A stretch of DNA of 37,131 nucleotides from Ichthyosporea sp. XGB-2017a (GCA_002811675.1 PDIM01000029.1:36680-73810), one strand, 5' to 3'; shown: positions 17,601-28,336, counted from the stretch's first letter. Program-made: numbers and translations. Notes: generated from the sequence alone by a model not told the origin.

Positions 17601-20600
17601 AAATGCTTTTCTCCACATGGTCCAAGTAGTCGGCACTATCGGTCGTGATAATCTTTAGGTCTTCCTCCCCCTCTTTGTGCTTTAACCAGATCAGAGCTTG
17701 AAGTTGTGGATCAATAATTAATGGCCACCTTTGGGTGTGTTTAATTAGTGCCGCATTCTCAGTTGAGAATCGATCTTTGGGAAGACCCTCATTGTTCCAT
17801 TTTGCTACTTCGGCATCTTCGACCAATATAGACAAAGGGTCAAATTTAGGATTCACGCTAATATCTTCTAATTTTGGGATCCATTTTTCGTAGAGTAACA
17901 TGTCTCTGTAACGTTTGCTAAAGCTACCAGTATAGGACACATACGCTGAAGCAATGAGAACATCACCAATAAATGACACGCGCTGCTTCTTGTAACTTTC
18001 TGTGGCTTCCCTCCATCGCACATTTTCTAATGCCAACCCTTGCACAAGGCGGTTTGCTAAAGCGATAGTGTTCTGTGTCTGAGTCGCCTTTTGAGCTAAT
18101 ACCTCCTTCTCATTCAAAGCTGTTTGAAAAGATGCCGTTAATTTGGCAATATGCCCGTCTAATACACTAAGCTTTTCTCGAACAGCTTCAAGCTTGCTAA
18201 TGGTATGCATAAGTTGGGTGTTAGCACGAGAGAGTGCAGCTCTCATCGGCTTCATACTGCGATAGACTTGATTATATGTTAGCACATTTCTTGCCCATTC
18301 ACATATTCCAGCTGCTGCAACAGACTTTGGCTTAATGTATTCCCCGGAAAAGTTTGGATCCTGAAGGTAGGGCTCTACCACTTCCAAAATTAAATCAGGA
18401 ATATTGTCCTTGTCAAATGTATGCAGCTGCTCCAGAAACCTACTTACGTTGGAAAGTGCATTTTTCGCAGCTTTCCAACTCAGATCTCTTCTAGCTTGTT
18501 TGTTATTGCCTGATAATAGTATCATTACAAACGCCATGACTCCTTTCACCTCTCTGCCTGGATTCTGGAAAGATTTCAGCTCAATGAGATTGTTCTTATC
18601 GAGCGAGTCTAAAGCATCTCGAGCGGCGTCAAGGGCCGGTTGGGCCGCAGCAAGCTCTTTGGCACTCTCCTCTTGTTTGTGGGCGACATCAACTTTTATC
18701 GCACGCACCTTCTGCTCTTCTGCATCGGCAAGTGCCCTTTCCTTATTAGCTTTCTCTTGGTCCACCATTACTCTTTCTAACATGGCATTCACTTGAACAC
18801 TTTTTTCTTCTACGTCTTTTTCTTCAAGAGACAGAGTGATCTTCATTTCGTCCACCTGTTCACTTGCGGAATTCAGCTTGTTTATACCAGTTTCAAGTCG
18901 TGCAATATTGCCATCTAACTCCTTTCTCTTCTTTTCAGCCATCACTCTATAAAGCTTTAGCAATTCAAAGAACGACTTTGGTGTCGTGTAATTGAATTTA
19001 CCTTCCTTTTCCGCGTAGAGAGCGCTAACATCGTTGACAGAGTCGTGAATACATGACATGTAATTTACTATGGGCTCAATCTTTTCCTTTTCAATCACAT
19101 TGGAGTCAGATAGATACTTGTAGGCTACCGAGCGAAGAGCTTCTGCGGGCCACTCGTGGAACCAATCAATAGATGTACAGTGTGTGATAGCAGGGAAATT
19201 TCGACATCGCGTGCGAAATTCAGGAGATACAGGCGAGCAGCAAAATACAATGTGCAAATTCGTATGAACATTTGAGCAAAACATGCTCCACGCATTCTCA
19301 CGATTATTCATAAGACCTACGGCCTTCAACTGCTTACCCATCTCTTGGTAGAGATTTTCCATTTGCTCGGAAGTAAACACATTAATGTCATTTCCTGACA
19401 AAAGATCATTTACAGGAATTAGAAATTCTTCCTGAACAATTTGAGAATCCGTGATAAGGAATACAATTGGCTGATCCGTTATTCCCGCTATTTGCAAAAC
19501 AGTGGCGAGGTCATTTTTCATGTCACTGAAATTGTACCCTTTCTGAATGGAAATTTGGAAAAATTCATATTTGCACAAATAGGCTGCCAGTCTTGCCAAG
19601 GACTGTTTTCCGCTTCCCCCAACGCCAACCAAAGTAGCGTGTCCATTTTTTCCTTTAATTATTCTCGAAATTCTGCAAATATGAGACATTGCATCATCGA
19701 AAAAGACAATATCCATCATAGAATGGCTATCATTGTACCCTTCTAATGCAGTATCCAAAATTGTTTTCAAATTTGCAAACGTCTGAACCCGGGAGTACGA
19801 ATCAATGTCAACTCCTTCCGAGAAATGCGAAAAGATAAGAGGCTTTTCATGAAGGATGAGAGGATCGCCAAATTCTGGTTGAGAGCGCATGGTCTTCTTC
19901 AAAAGACCTTCAAATTTGTCAATATCCTCAAAGTTAGTGAGTATGTCGCTATATACTCGACGAGACTCATGCACCCAAAGGCGCACCAGGTCTTGTGTAC
20001 TTTGCAGCGCCTTTTTGTTTACAGAAACAATTCCGTTAAACATACGAGAGAGGTGACGAAGATTAAACTGATAATGGAACTTTTTAACTGACGGTAAAAA
20101 TGTTTTCGATGCTGCAAAGTGTAACCCAAGTGCTGCATCCAATAGAACCGTTTGCAAACTTCTGATGTTGCTAGGAAAGGGGACTAAAAACTTCCGCAAC
20201 ACCTGTCCGAAAATTGTTTTGAGGCTTTCTTTGGCCGGGAAACTAAGAGCAAAGGTGGCAAAATGCCGCTGAAGACGACTTGAAATTTGGAAACTACCGG
20301 CTGTTGGATTCATAGAAGCAATAAATTGAATGTTTGAAATGGTTGTCAACGTCAGTTTTGACCTATCGTACCAGTGCTTATAGCTAAAGTATTGTCTCAA
20401 AAGACTATGAGAACCTTGAGTACCATACTCGTCTACCATGGGAAGATTAAAGTCGTCAATGAAATAAATTAATTTGCGTGTTCCCGGGGGTGCCAAACTC
20501 CTTCCCGACTTTCTCTCCAGGGACCCTTCCACGGCAGCTTGTAAGGTAGATGAACTCGTATAGTGATTAAAATTAATGTCTACCCGTCCCAAGTCCTCAC

Positions 20601-23600
20601 CCATTTGATCTAGAATGTTTTCTATCATTACAGTCTTACCACACCCAGAATTCCCTACCAATAGCACAGGAACCCCATTTGCCACCAAACGTTTGATAAT
20701 ATATTCATATCTCGCTGTTTCTGCGGTTTGTACAAAATGGGCCCCAACTTCAAAATCATCTCCATCAGCAGCAAGCTCAGAGACTATAGACTCCGACCAA
20801 TGAACAAATTTTTTCTTGCTCTGCTCAACTTGGTAATCAAAAACCGTTCCAGCCAATGGAAATTTGATACTTTTGAATTCCATTCTCCACCAGTTATTAA
20901 AGTTTGCTCTGTGGCTGGCATGCGAATTTACATCTTCAGTTAGAGAACCACCAACTGCCCAGACGCAAGCAAACATAAAATAGAGCTCATAAAGATCTCT
21001 ATCAACTTCTTGTTTGCTTTCAAGTGAGTCAACAGAAGGCAATACACAGTTAAGGATATTGCACAATGTCTCTATCATACTGAACCAGGACACGTTCAGT
21101 GAAGAAGAAAAGTTTTCTGAATCAACAAAGTCGTGCAATGAGGAAATGTACTTATCAAATAGATAGGTGAGTGTTGATTTCTCGGCCGGTATATTCCTAT
21201 TTTGAGTCCACGACTGCATATATGAGGACCACGAAAAGTCGTTTGATCCCATGTAAACAATTCCAGCTCGGGAAACGGTGGATGGATTAGCATACTTCAA
21301 AGTATCAATCTCAAAAATCAGTCGCATCTGACTGGTCAGTTGAATTCGTTCATTGCTTGCCAATGTCAAAACCTTGTTATCATCCATTACTGTATTCAGT
21401 GACTCAATCCAGTTTGTATCAATATCACCATCTATAAGAATCCATTTCATATCATCCGACTCCATTTGAGACATGTTGCGCATAATTGAAGAAAATATAC
21501 CATCCTTCCATTCGCCTGCGCTGACATATCCATACAACTCATCTTTCTCGATGGCCTTTGGATCAAGATCATTAAGAATGACCTTCTGACCCATCGTATT
21601 GAACGTTTCTTCCATAACTTGGCATATGCTACTTTTACCTGATCCTGAAGGACCCATGATAAAAATGGAATGTCTTACTTCAAGAAGATCATGCAATTGA
21701 GTTACTTTCTTCACAAATATATCATCAGGCTGAAAATTTAGCTTTGACATGACATCTCGTATTGTCCCTTGTAGCTCCCCATCTAGATTTATATCTCTCA
21801 CTGATACATTAGGAAATAAATCTGAAATGAGTCCATGAAAAACTTCTTTATCAGCAGCAACTAATCGGGGAAGATTTGCATCTCTCAGGCACAGGAGAAG
21901 AAGCTGCTCTTGAGATAGAGAACTGTTTGATATTCTCCTTTTCCCAGTAGTAAAAAGAACCGTCTTCATGGCTCTCAATCCCCAATCGTATTGATCTTGC
22001 TTGGAAAGTAAATCGGCACTCAACGAGTAAAGGGTAGTGAACTTGCGTGCCATTGTTTTGGAGTCATTAAAGCCTGCAGAGAGAAGCATGATTTCACAAA
22101 TGAGTTGAATGTCAGGAAGTACCATGGAGCATGATCTAAATAGCGCTTTCATATTTTCAGGAAGCTCTACTCTTCCTTGATAACCGGGGTTCATAGTAAT
22201 AAATATTGAACACGTTTTGACCAAACTTATATTTTCCCCTTGAAAGTTAAACTCAGTAGATCGTGCCTTTAATGCGTTAAGAATGGACTTTACTTGAGAA
22301 CTAACAACAGACAATACCTCTGCCGGAATTCTATTGAACTCATCAAAACACCCCCATGTACCGGTCTCTGCCAAGCCCCTGAATATGTTACCCAATGAGC
22401 GATAATCCATTTGATCTGAACAGTTGAATACAAAAACTGCATTTCCAAGGGCTCGTCCCAACTCTTTGACTGTTTCGGTTTTACCTGTGCCAGCGGGTCC
22501 TGTGGGGGCACCTCCTAACATTAGGCGAATAGACTGTGTAAGAGTAATGTAACATCGATCAGTTAAGGGAGTCACTACCAGTCTTCCACAGTTTCCAATA
22601 TATTCAAAATTGTAATCAAAGTTTGCGTCACAAATGTCAATCAGACAAGCAAGAGTGTTTTCATCCCAACGGTAGCGAAGTTGACTTTGCCATATGAACA
22701 TATTTGAAGAAATTTCGTTGTCATCGTTCAAAATAGTAGATATGACGTCTCTAGCATGTACGTCATTGGTGCACAATGAAACGAGCTTTTGCCGATCCAA
22801 AGGCGAGAGATCTCCACGAATAATATCTACTATAGTACTAATTTGCTTAATTTGTTTGCGGTGGTAGTCAACCAAGGAAGATTCATGTCCTTGAAGTATT
22901 CGGTCAAAGGCAATCTGCACTTCTGTTGCAAACCAAATTTGGCCTGCTACAATGGTGAGCTGCGCACACGAATCAAACATCCATACATGCCTTGGCTTGT
23001 CTTCGTAACCAGATACTGCGTCGTTAAGTATTTCAGCCAAAGTACCTCTTACATTTGTTAATAGATCCCCAAGCCACTTAGTGACTACTCCGTCTGCCAT
23101 CATTGAATTTTGGAGAGGAACTCTTTCCCCCTCAGAGCTAACTACTGCAATGACTTCTTTTGAGGATTCATCATCTTTAAATTCCAATTTGCCGATGTTG
23201 TCAAATATTTTGCTGCAGTGGTTAGATATCTTTCTTGGTTCATGTCCATGGGCTAGTATATCCATAAGGTCGTGACTGGAGACAAAGTAAAACCTGGGAA
23301 ACTCATTTCTTTTGCTGTTTAAGTATTCTGTTAGAGCCTTTTCAGATCTTTGGAAATTTTTAAGAAATTTGTCAAATGTTTGTAGTATTCCTGGGTGCTC
23401 TGAAGCTTCAATAGCACTTTTGTAAGAAGCCAACTTTTCTAAAACATCTTTCCAATCATTGTGCAGTTGATCAAACTCCTCGGTTTCTTTGGGCAACTTG
23501 CTCCGTAAATCTGCCGACGACTTAAATATTTCTGCCATATTTAACCAAGCATGTTGAATTTCTGTCCAACCTATAAATACGTTTTCAATTTGGGCTAATT

Positions 23601-26600
23601 TTTTTTGCCATGCCAAAATATCTGAATAAAAGTGAGCAACAAACTTGGATGACAACAGGTTTTGGAGCAGAACCTGGTCTTCTTCTAACTTTTCTTGAAA
23701 CTGGCTATCAACTTTTATCTGCACAGATTCATATTGCGGCAAAGGAGCATATGGATAGGCTGTGTTAATCCATGATTCCTGAACAGCGGTCAGTGATTTG
23801 TCCATAGAGTATTCTTTGATTGCCTTATCTACAATTTCAGATACATCGTCTTGAAAGTCTAGAAGTTTTAAATCCAGAAATTGCCGAAACGTAAACGTAT
23901 TTTCCTCGGGCAGTACAATCCCTGTAATCTCCATTAATTGCTTCCAATGGCGCTTCTTTACTGCTACGTGGCTTAGCTGAGAGCTGGCTTTAATAGACAC
24001 TTTCATATTTTTTACAAGCAAGTCCAGCTCTTTGTAAATTTCCCACTTTTTGACACTTTCGTTTTCCCCGACAGTAGCCCTTATTTCCCTCACCAACCGT
24101 CGGGTTGCGACTTCGAGTTCTTCCATGTCAATCTTTTTCCACTCTGTACTATACCATTGCTCAAACATGCCTCTCACCAGGGATGAAATATTCCAAACAG
24201 AATATAACAGCTTTAAGTCTACAATGCAGCGATCAATCTCAACGTCTGTTTCCGAAACTGTTAGATCAAACAATTCTTCGGACTCCTTTAAGGCGGTAGC
24301 TTCGGCTTTCAACCTTTTCAATCGCATCCAGAATTGATCAAGATACTGATACGCCACGGTAAAATCTACAGAGTTAGAATAAGGGGCGTTTGTCTTATAA
24401 GCTCCTTTATAGCGATCTAATGCCTTAAAGAACATCCTGCGCTTTTTGCGAATAAGCTCAGCCTCCTCGTCACAAAGAGGATTCAGAACGTCACGAACAT
24501 TTGTAGCCAAGGCTAGCACATTTTCCCACTGCAAATGAAGTGAATTGATATCTTCTGGTATCTCAGGTGGTATCTCAACTTCGAACGATTCAAGCATTTG
24601 AATACTGTCTTCAAAATAGAAAAATGAGGCATCTACCATTTCCTCCTTTGCCTTCATTTCTTTAATGTAAGACATGGTTTCTATGACATTAGATCTTTCC
24701 ACTTTCTTTGATAGTCCATCACTGAGCCTCTCAAAGTCTTTTGAATACTCATGAATGGTGTTCCGAATGTCAGAAATCAGGTAAGATGTAAATACATTTT
24801 TCCACCCTTTGATTACGCTCCCTAACGTATGAATAATTGGGCCTTTGTCAACAATCACCCACTTGTTGACTATTTGTTTTGTAACTGATGCCTTCATTGT
24901 TTTGCCCGCGTCAATAAATCTTGCCATTTGCATTTGAAAATCGTCAAGACTTGGTTTTCTCGGCTCAGGTTCATCTTCTTCTGTATTGCCTACTTGAAAA
25001 CCGTACTTCAGAAAGTATTCCATGTACTCGTCTTTTGATTGACTCCACAAATAAGAGTATTCGTCGAAAGAAGCCATTTGATATCTTATTTCATCCACAA
25101 TGAAGTCCAATCTTCGTTTAAATATATCTCTGAGCCGTCGAATTGTTTTATGCTCTGAGAGAAGAGTGAAAAAGTCTGGAGATGATTTATCGATTTTCTC
25201 AATATGTGTAAGTGTAAGCATGATATTGTCGACAACATTTTCAATAATAGAATGAATGCTTGGGGTTGTATTTCGGTCAATAGCTGGAACATATGTTACA
25301 TCGTTTTTAGCAAGGGAAAGTTTTACAGAAATAAAAGGAAGCATTCCCTGTTGCTCGACAATGTGCGGGTCTGTCACTTCTAGAAGACCGTTGAGTGATC
25401 TTTCTACAATTATAAATAACTCTTGAAGCACTCGTTGACTGACAAATTTCAGATAATTGCTCCAGGCTTTAGAATCTTCGGCCGCCCCAAGTTCTGTGCG
25501 ATTGCTTTCTATTAGGTCGACAATAGCGTTGCTTACCTCGGCAAAGTTGTTGTTTCGCTCTTGAAAGTATTCTGCAATGGTGTCGATGTTGAGTATTCCC
25601 TTTGGATCTTTGATTTTATCGACCACCCTTTCGGACAATCCTTGCACTGACTTAATTATCTTTTTATAATTGTCCTGAACTGTGTGCAATTTTTTTGTTA
25701 TAGAATAGACCTTTTCCACCAAATCGTTGAGGAACGATTCGATGTTAGAAGAGTTCCATGTCAAGTCCGTACAGCCACTGTCCAGCAGTCTTTGAATTTC
25801 GGCTATTCTGTCGCTAAGAAGAGCTCTCTCAATATCTTCAATTTCCATTTCATATTTGTTATATTTATCGGTGATTAGAGTCGCGGTACGCAAATAGCCC
25901 TCTAATGATGGTCCCACATCCCCTAGCGTCTTCACATCGGATGGTAAATCTACTGATAGTTCTAAATTCTCGTAGTACTTTACTTCTTTGATAATCGCCA
26001 TTACTCTGGGATCAAAATTTGTGCTAATGGTGTTATTGGTACCCTCTTCTTTTCCAGCCTCTGTCTTTGGCCCATCGTTGTTGCTATCTTCATCAACCCT
26101 GTTCCCATTTTCATTCACCTTTCTTTTCACGAAAATATGCTCGTTTAGTCCAGTGTCCCCTACCGATCCCTCTTTCGCCACCCATGCAGATGACATGGAA
26201 TTAATATAACTTTCGATATCTGTTTTGATGCACTCATATTTCAATGTTAATTGCTCGAGTTCCTTTTGATGACATAGCACATTCTCATTTTGAAAGCTTT
26301 TAACCCGCTCAATAGATGGCTCCAGGCGTTTAAGCAAGCTCTTCGCCCAAAGAATCGAGGCTGTAATGGGCGGTAAGTTGCTGCTTATAGGCGGTAAAAT
26401 ACTTTGTTTGTGAAAGCAAGAGAGTACCGCTTCCAGCTCCTGATCAACAGATGTTAAAAATCCACCCAACTGGTCATCTATATACTTCTTCACATGATCG
26501 TGATCAGCAAATTCCTGAAATGTATCGAGCATGCTCATAAAATGGGAAGGCGAGCAGCAGCACTGAAGGCCTTCCGATATCGTTGACCCCATACTTGATT

Positions 26601-28308
26601 CGCAAGAGCCAATGGTTTTCAAAAACATCTTATGCGTAATATCAAAACGCTCATCTTTAAAGTCAAATGGACCAAAAGAGGTTTCTTTAAACATAGCACA
26701 GGCCTTCATAATACCTTGGTGGATTTCTTTAAGCTTTGCGCTGAGGATTTTTCCTTTAGGTCCCCCAATTTCTAAGTTCTCAAGTTTCTCGAACTCTGAA
26801 GTCGCCTTTATCACAGATGCTATCTTCGTTAGACGCTCAATAAATGTGGTAATTGTTCCCACGGCTTCGATATTTTCCAAATTGCAATCTTGATTGCTCT
26901 CTGTTGCGGTTTGAAGGACTTGAAACAAAGACAAAAGCTCCTCACTCAGAGAAAGGAAGCTTTCAATCATGAACTTTGACTCACGATAATCGACTTGAAA
27001 AATGTTAGTGCGTGACCCAAAAAGCTGGATTTGATGAATTGTCTCATCGAATATCAAGCTCACTACTTGGGACAATGCTGATGTTCTTCCTAGAAATTTG
27101 GAGTTATCAGCAATCAATTTCAAAACATAAAACGCTGGGCGCACGCATGAGTGCATTTCCTCAAAAAAACGAGTTTCATTGGGTGCAGTCATTACTTCAA
27201 AATAGGGCAGCAGGCATTTCAAATGCAGATAGAAATCTTTCGCTTCCTCGTAAGCGTGCTCAATCTCTCGCGAAATGCGTTTAAAGGATGGAATATAGGC
27301 ACTTTTTACGTCGGAAAGGATCTGAATAACCTTTTGCGTCTGTGGGCCCCTTAATTGCTGGCGAATGTACGTTAAATCAATAGCTTTCACCTCCCAAAAA
27401 TGGACTAGTTTAACGCAATCAAATCTATCATCTTTACTTCTCAAAAAATCCGCCGCCCCACGATTCATCAATTCTTTCATCTGGGAAATCCAAATTTGTA
27501 CGGTATCTTCCACTTCATGGTAAGAAACCTTGGTCAATCCTTCTTGACTGGACGTGCCGCTATCATCGCCTTTCTTCGCCGAGGACGCCATTTTCACAAG
27601 CGGAGTCTTTCCACCAGGACTATTTACATCCACGATGCTCTTCTTCTTACCAGGTTGTCTTTCGCTATTCTCCTCATTTAAATCCATATGCATGGGTAAA
27701 GGCAATGTTGTATGACCCTCAGAGAGTCCAATTACAATGTCCAAGGCCATGCTGGACTTGTGGAAAAGCCTCATGATTTCCTCATTGACCGCCAAAGGCC
27801 AAGAGGCCAAAGCCTCAGAATTCAACAGCAATGGCTTAAATGTTTGATGAAGGACTTGATGGAAATCTTCCAAAGGTTTCTCCCCAATTGTTCCATATTT
27901 TAGTACATCCCCAAAATTACCATCACCACTCCCGCTGCTGAGCTTGGTGAGATTCAAATTCTGTTCCAATTTATAGAAGTATCCAATTTTTTTAACATTG
28001 GAAACTGAAGAAGACGACGGAAAGTTTCTACAAACCTCCACTCCCGATTCCTTTGCCATACTTTTCGTATAAAACGTAATCATTCTCAAATCCTCCACCT
28101 CTTCCCTCCCTATCTCTCCGGAATCTACTGGTTGAGGGTCAATGAAGTCTATGAGAAGCCGTATAGAGCCCTCATTCCGTTTCAATGCCAGCCAATTCTT
28201 TTCCGAAGTGCTAAACATTTGATTTACCATCGCTTCCACCCATTCAAAGGCCTCCGTGTCGAAGATTGTCTCTTCTTTTTGCTCTTCATCACTTTCTGAA
28301 CTAGACAT
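14614..28308 (-). CDS. Axonemal dynein heavy chain, outer-arm beta-like
   Basis: This 4564-residue motor drives sliding of axonemal microtubules. The order is the usual one: N-terminal tail, linker, six AAA modules, stalk and C-terminal domain. Four P-loops are visible: GPAGTGKT at 1937-1944 (AAA1, the main ATPase site, with CFDEFNRIP as Walker B), GPSGSGKS at 2219-2226, GNSGCGKT at 2552-2559 and GVGGSGKQ at 2895-2902. The coiled-coil stalk spans about 3123-3430, with the microtubule-binding tip near its middle. The C-terminal end (VIWISGLFNPQSFLTAVMQT, MEGARWDT, SPMPVIFLK, YECPLYKTKLRGPTYVWT) is closest to outer-arm beta chains such as DNAH9/11/17. The class is judged by eye. The frame is unbroken for 13.7 kb, with no intron. 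A Ser/Lys/Gly-rich insert (about residues 220-260) is probably disordered. The start is the first ATG, 48 bases after a TATA box, and opens with an acidic Ser/Glu stretch. Confidence 0.96.
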   Translation of the reverse strand: MSSSESDEEQKEETIFDTEAFEWVEAMVNQMFSTSEKNWLALKRNEGSIRLLIDFIDPQPVDSGEIGREEVEDLRMITFYTKSMAKESGVEVCRNFPSSSSVSNVKKIGYFYKLEQNLNLTKLSSGSGDGNFGDVLKYGTIGEKPLEDFHQVLHQTFKPLLLNSEALASWPLAVNEEIMRLFHKSSMALDIVIGLSEGHTTLPLPMHMDLNEENSERQPGKKKSIVDVNSPGGKTPLVKMASSAKKGDDSGTSSQEGLTKVSYHEVEDTVQIWISQMKELMNRGAADFLRSKDDRFDCVKLVHFWEVKAIDLTYIRQQLRGPQTQKVIQILSDVKSAYIPSFKRISREIEHAYEEAKDFYLHLKCLLPYFEVMTAPNETRFFEEMHSCVRPAFYVLKLIADNSKFLGRTSALSQVVSLIFDETIHQIQLFGSRTNIFQVDYRESKFMIESFLSLSEELLSLFQVLQTATESNQDCNLENIEAVGTITTFIERLTKIASVIKATSEFEKLENLEIGGPKGKILSAKLKEIHQGIMKACAMFKETSFGPFDFKDERFDITHKMFLKTIGSCESSMGSTISEGLQCCCSPSHFMSMLDTFQEFADHDHVKKYIDDQLGGFLTSVDQELEAVLSCFHKQSILPPISSNLPPITASILWAKSLLKRLEPSIERVKSFQNENVLCHQKELEQLTLKYECIKTDIESYINSMSSAWVAKEGSVGDTGLNEHIFVKRKVNENGNRVDEDSNNDGPKTEAGKEEGTNNTISTNFDPRVMAIIKEVKYYENLELSVDLPSDVKTLGDVGPSLEGYLRTATLITDKYNKYEMEIEDIERALLSDRIAEIQRLLDSGCTDLTWNSSNIESFLNDLVEKVYSITKKLHTVQDNYKKIIKSVQGLSERVVDKIKDPKGILNIDTIAEYFQERNNNFAEVSNAIVDLIESNRTELGAAEDSKAWSNYLKFVSQRVLQELFIIVERSLNGLLEVTDPHIVEQQGMLPFISVKLSLAKNDVTYVPAIDRNTTPSIHSIIENVVDNIMLTLTHIEKIDKSSPDFFTLLSEHKTIRRLRDIFKRRLDFIVDEIRYQMASFDEYSYLWSQSKDEYMEYFLKYGFQVGNTEEDEPEPRKPSLDDFQMQMARFIDAGKTMKASVTKQIVNKWVIVDKGPIIHTLGSVIKGWKNVFTSYLISDIRNTIHEYSKDFERLSDGLSKKVERSNVIETMSYIKEMKAKEEMVDASFFYFEDSIQMLESFEVEIPPEIPEDINSLHLQWENVLALATNVRDVLNPLCDEEAELIRKKRRMFFKALDRYKGAYKTNAPYSNSVDFTVAYQYLDQFWMRLKRLKAEATALKESEELFDLTVSETDVEIDRCIVDLKLLYSVWNISSLVRGMFEQWYSTEWKKIDMEELEVATRRLVREIRATVGENESVKKWEIYKELDLLVKNMKVSIKASSQLSHVAVKKRHWKQLMEITGIVLPEENTFTFRQFLDLKLLDFQDDVSEIVDKAIKEYSMDKSLTAVQESWINTAYPYAPLPQYESVQIKVDSQFQEKLEEDQVLLQNLLSSKFVAHFYSDILAWQKKLAQIENVFIGWTEIQHAWLNMAEIFKSSADLRSKLPKETEEFDQLHNDWKDVLEKLASYKSAIEASEHPGILQTFDKFLKNFQRSEKALTEYLNSKRNEFPRFYFVSSHDLMDILAHGHEPRKISNHCSKIFDNIGKLEFKDDESSKEVIAVVSSEGERVPLQNSMMADGVVTKWLGDLLTNVRGTLAEILNDAVSGYEDKPRHVWMFDSCAQLTIVAGQIWFATEVQIAFDRILQGHESSLVDYHRKQIKQISTIVDIIRGDLSPLDRQKLVSLCTNDVHARDVISTILNDDNEISSNMFIWQSQLRYRWDENTLACLIDICDANFDYNFEYIGNCGRLVVTPLTDRCYITLTQSIRLMLGGAPTGPAGTGKTETVKELGRALGNAVFVFNCSDQMDYRSLGNIFRGLAETGTWGCFDEFNRIPAEVLSVVSSQVKSILNALKARSTEFNFQGENISLVKTCSIFITMNPGYQGRVELPENMKALFRSCSMVLPDIQLICEIMLLSAGFNDSKTMARKFTTLYSLSADLLSKQDQYDWGLRAMKTVLFTTGKRRISNSSLSQEQLLLLCLRDANLPRLVAADKEVFHGLISDLFPNVSVRDINLDGELQGTIRDVMSKLNFQPDDIFVKKVTQLHDLLEVRHSIFIMGPSGSGKSSICQVMEETFNTMGQKVILNDLDPKAIEKDELYGYVSAGEWKDGIFSSIMRNMSQMESDDMKWILIDGDIDTNWIESLNTVMDDNKVLTLASNERIQLTSQMRLIFEIDTLKYANPSTVSRAGIVYMGSNDFSWSSYMQSWTQNRNIPAEKSTLTYLFDKYISSLHDFVDSENFSSSLNVSWFSMIETLCNILNCVLPSVDSLESKQEVDRDLYELYFMFACVWAVGGSLTEDVNSHASHRANFNNWWRMEFKSIKFPLAGTVFDYQVEQSKKKFVHWSESIVSELAADGDDFEVGAHFVQTAETARYEYIIKRLVANGVPVLLVGNSGCGKTVMIENILDQMGEDLGRVDINFNHYTSSSTLQAAVEGSLERKSGRSLAPPGTRKLIYFIDDFNLPMVDEYGTQGSHSLLRQYFSYKHWYDRSKLTLTTISNIQFIASMNPTAGSFQISSRLQRHFATFALSFPAKESLKTIFGQVLRKFLVPFPSNIRSLQTVLLDAALGLHFAASKTFLPSVKKFHYQFNLRHLSRMFNGIVSVNKKALQSTQDLVRLWVHESRRVYSDILTNFEDIDKFEGLLKKTMRSQPEFGDPLILHEKPLIFSHFSEGVDIDSYSRVQTFANLKTILDTALEGYNDSHSMMDIVFFDDAMSHICRISRIIKGKNGHATLVGVGGSGKQSLARLAAYLCKYEFFQISIQKGYNFSDMKNDLATVLQIAGITDQPIVFLITDSQIVQEEFLIPVNDLLSGNDINVFTSEQMENLYQEMGKQLKAVGLMNNRENAWSMFCSNVHTNLHIVFCCSPVSPEFRTRCRNFPAITHCTSIDWFHEWPAEALRSVAYKYLSDSNVIEKEKIEPIVNYMSCIHDSVNDVSALYAEKEGKFNYTTPKSFFELLKLYRVMAEKKRKELDGNIARLETGINKLNSASEQVDEMKITLSLEEKDVEEKSVQVNAMLERVMVDQEKANKERALADAEEQKVRAIKVDVAHKQEESAKELAAAQPALDAARDALDSLDKNNLIELKSFQNPGREVKGVMAFVMILLSGNNKQARRDLSWKAAKNALSNVSRFLEQLHTFDKDNIPDLILEVVEPYLQDPNFSGEYIKPKSVAAAGICEWARNVLTYNQVYRSMKPMRAALSRANTQLMHTISKLEAVREKLSVLDGHIAKLTASFQTALNEKEVLAQKATQTQNTIALANRLVQGLALENVRWREATESYKKQRVSFIGDVLIASAYVSYTGSFSKRYRDMLLYEKWIPKLEDISVNPKFDPLSILVEDAEVAKWNNEGLPKDRFSTENAALIKHTQRWPLIIDPQLQALIWLKHKEGEEDLKIITTDSADYLDHVEKSISNGDHILIENIGEYIDPMLNSVLGGQTIKKGKYIKIGDREIDYDPNFRLYLHTKLAKPHFPPELQAQVTIINFTVTKQGLEDQLLGSVVSQERPDLESKMKALTLQQNEFKIRLKDLEDVLLAQISSAEGNFLGDTVLVESLENTKNTAQDIQNQVADTLVTEGNINEIREKYRPAAQRASIIFFLVNDLNRINSMYHFSLSEFTDVFIMSLKKGEESDEISERVQSLVSSITWNLWQYVTRALFERDELIFTSQLTFNICMSESTPNFSKEELMFLVKTKPYPMSDPCPFDWLSSDSWASISYLSTLQNFSELKQDILGSSKRWKKWSESEAPENELMPQEWKSKLIYQRLSIIKAFRVDRMKHALMQFIEEKLGTEYIGATPLLLEDTFKESSCTKPIFFILSPGLDPIKKVATLGEAMGYTEANGKFINVSLGQGQEVIAENMLEKARKEGLWLMLQNIHLAPKWLLTLEEIFEGMKVSKDESKEEKADSFRLFLTAEPFEKEQVIPIGILQSCIKITDEPPSGLKANMLVALDNIPDSSLEPCTKETDFKKILFCLCFFHAIVLERRKFGPGGWYAQYPFSIGDLLICKDVLYNYLENSIDVPWTDIRYIFGEIMYGGHIADRWDRRLCATCLETYINRDVMEGYIPLVEGINVYTSPDMATYRQNVEDGFPQETSYLFGLHPNSEIEVLTLFTRELCDTLFQLRGDSDTNQSNTSKEDRAESILEEVMSTMPDMFNIEDMMNGVVERDPYVVVAYNEVERMNSLLHVMKTSVTNLTMALQGNLSMNESMEVMLLEICRGEVPSTWEKFAYPSLKPLGPWFQDIRTRVKELEMWVVDFKLPTVIWISGLFNPQSFLTAVMQTAARKMKWSLDSTKLRCDITKKERHEIVFPARDGVYITGMYMEGARWDTHTGCIQEAFVKEITSPMPVIFLKVQQLESSEDSLHNVAGIYECPLYKTKLRGPTYVWTISLKSREAPSKWVLAGVCLLLSN

Positions 28309-28327
28309 TGTGCTTATTTCCCTGTCA

Positions 28328-28336
28328 CCCCCCCCC
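28328..28336 (-). repeat. G9 run in the dynein leader
   Basis: Nine C on the plus strand read as G9 on the dynein strand. The run lies between the TATA box and the ATG, around the expected transcription start. Confidence 0.7.

Noticed and set aside
14614-28308. Cytoplasmic dynein heavy chain
   Set aside because: The C-terminal motifs match axonemal outer-arm chains better. A cytoplasmic identity does not fit these signatures.
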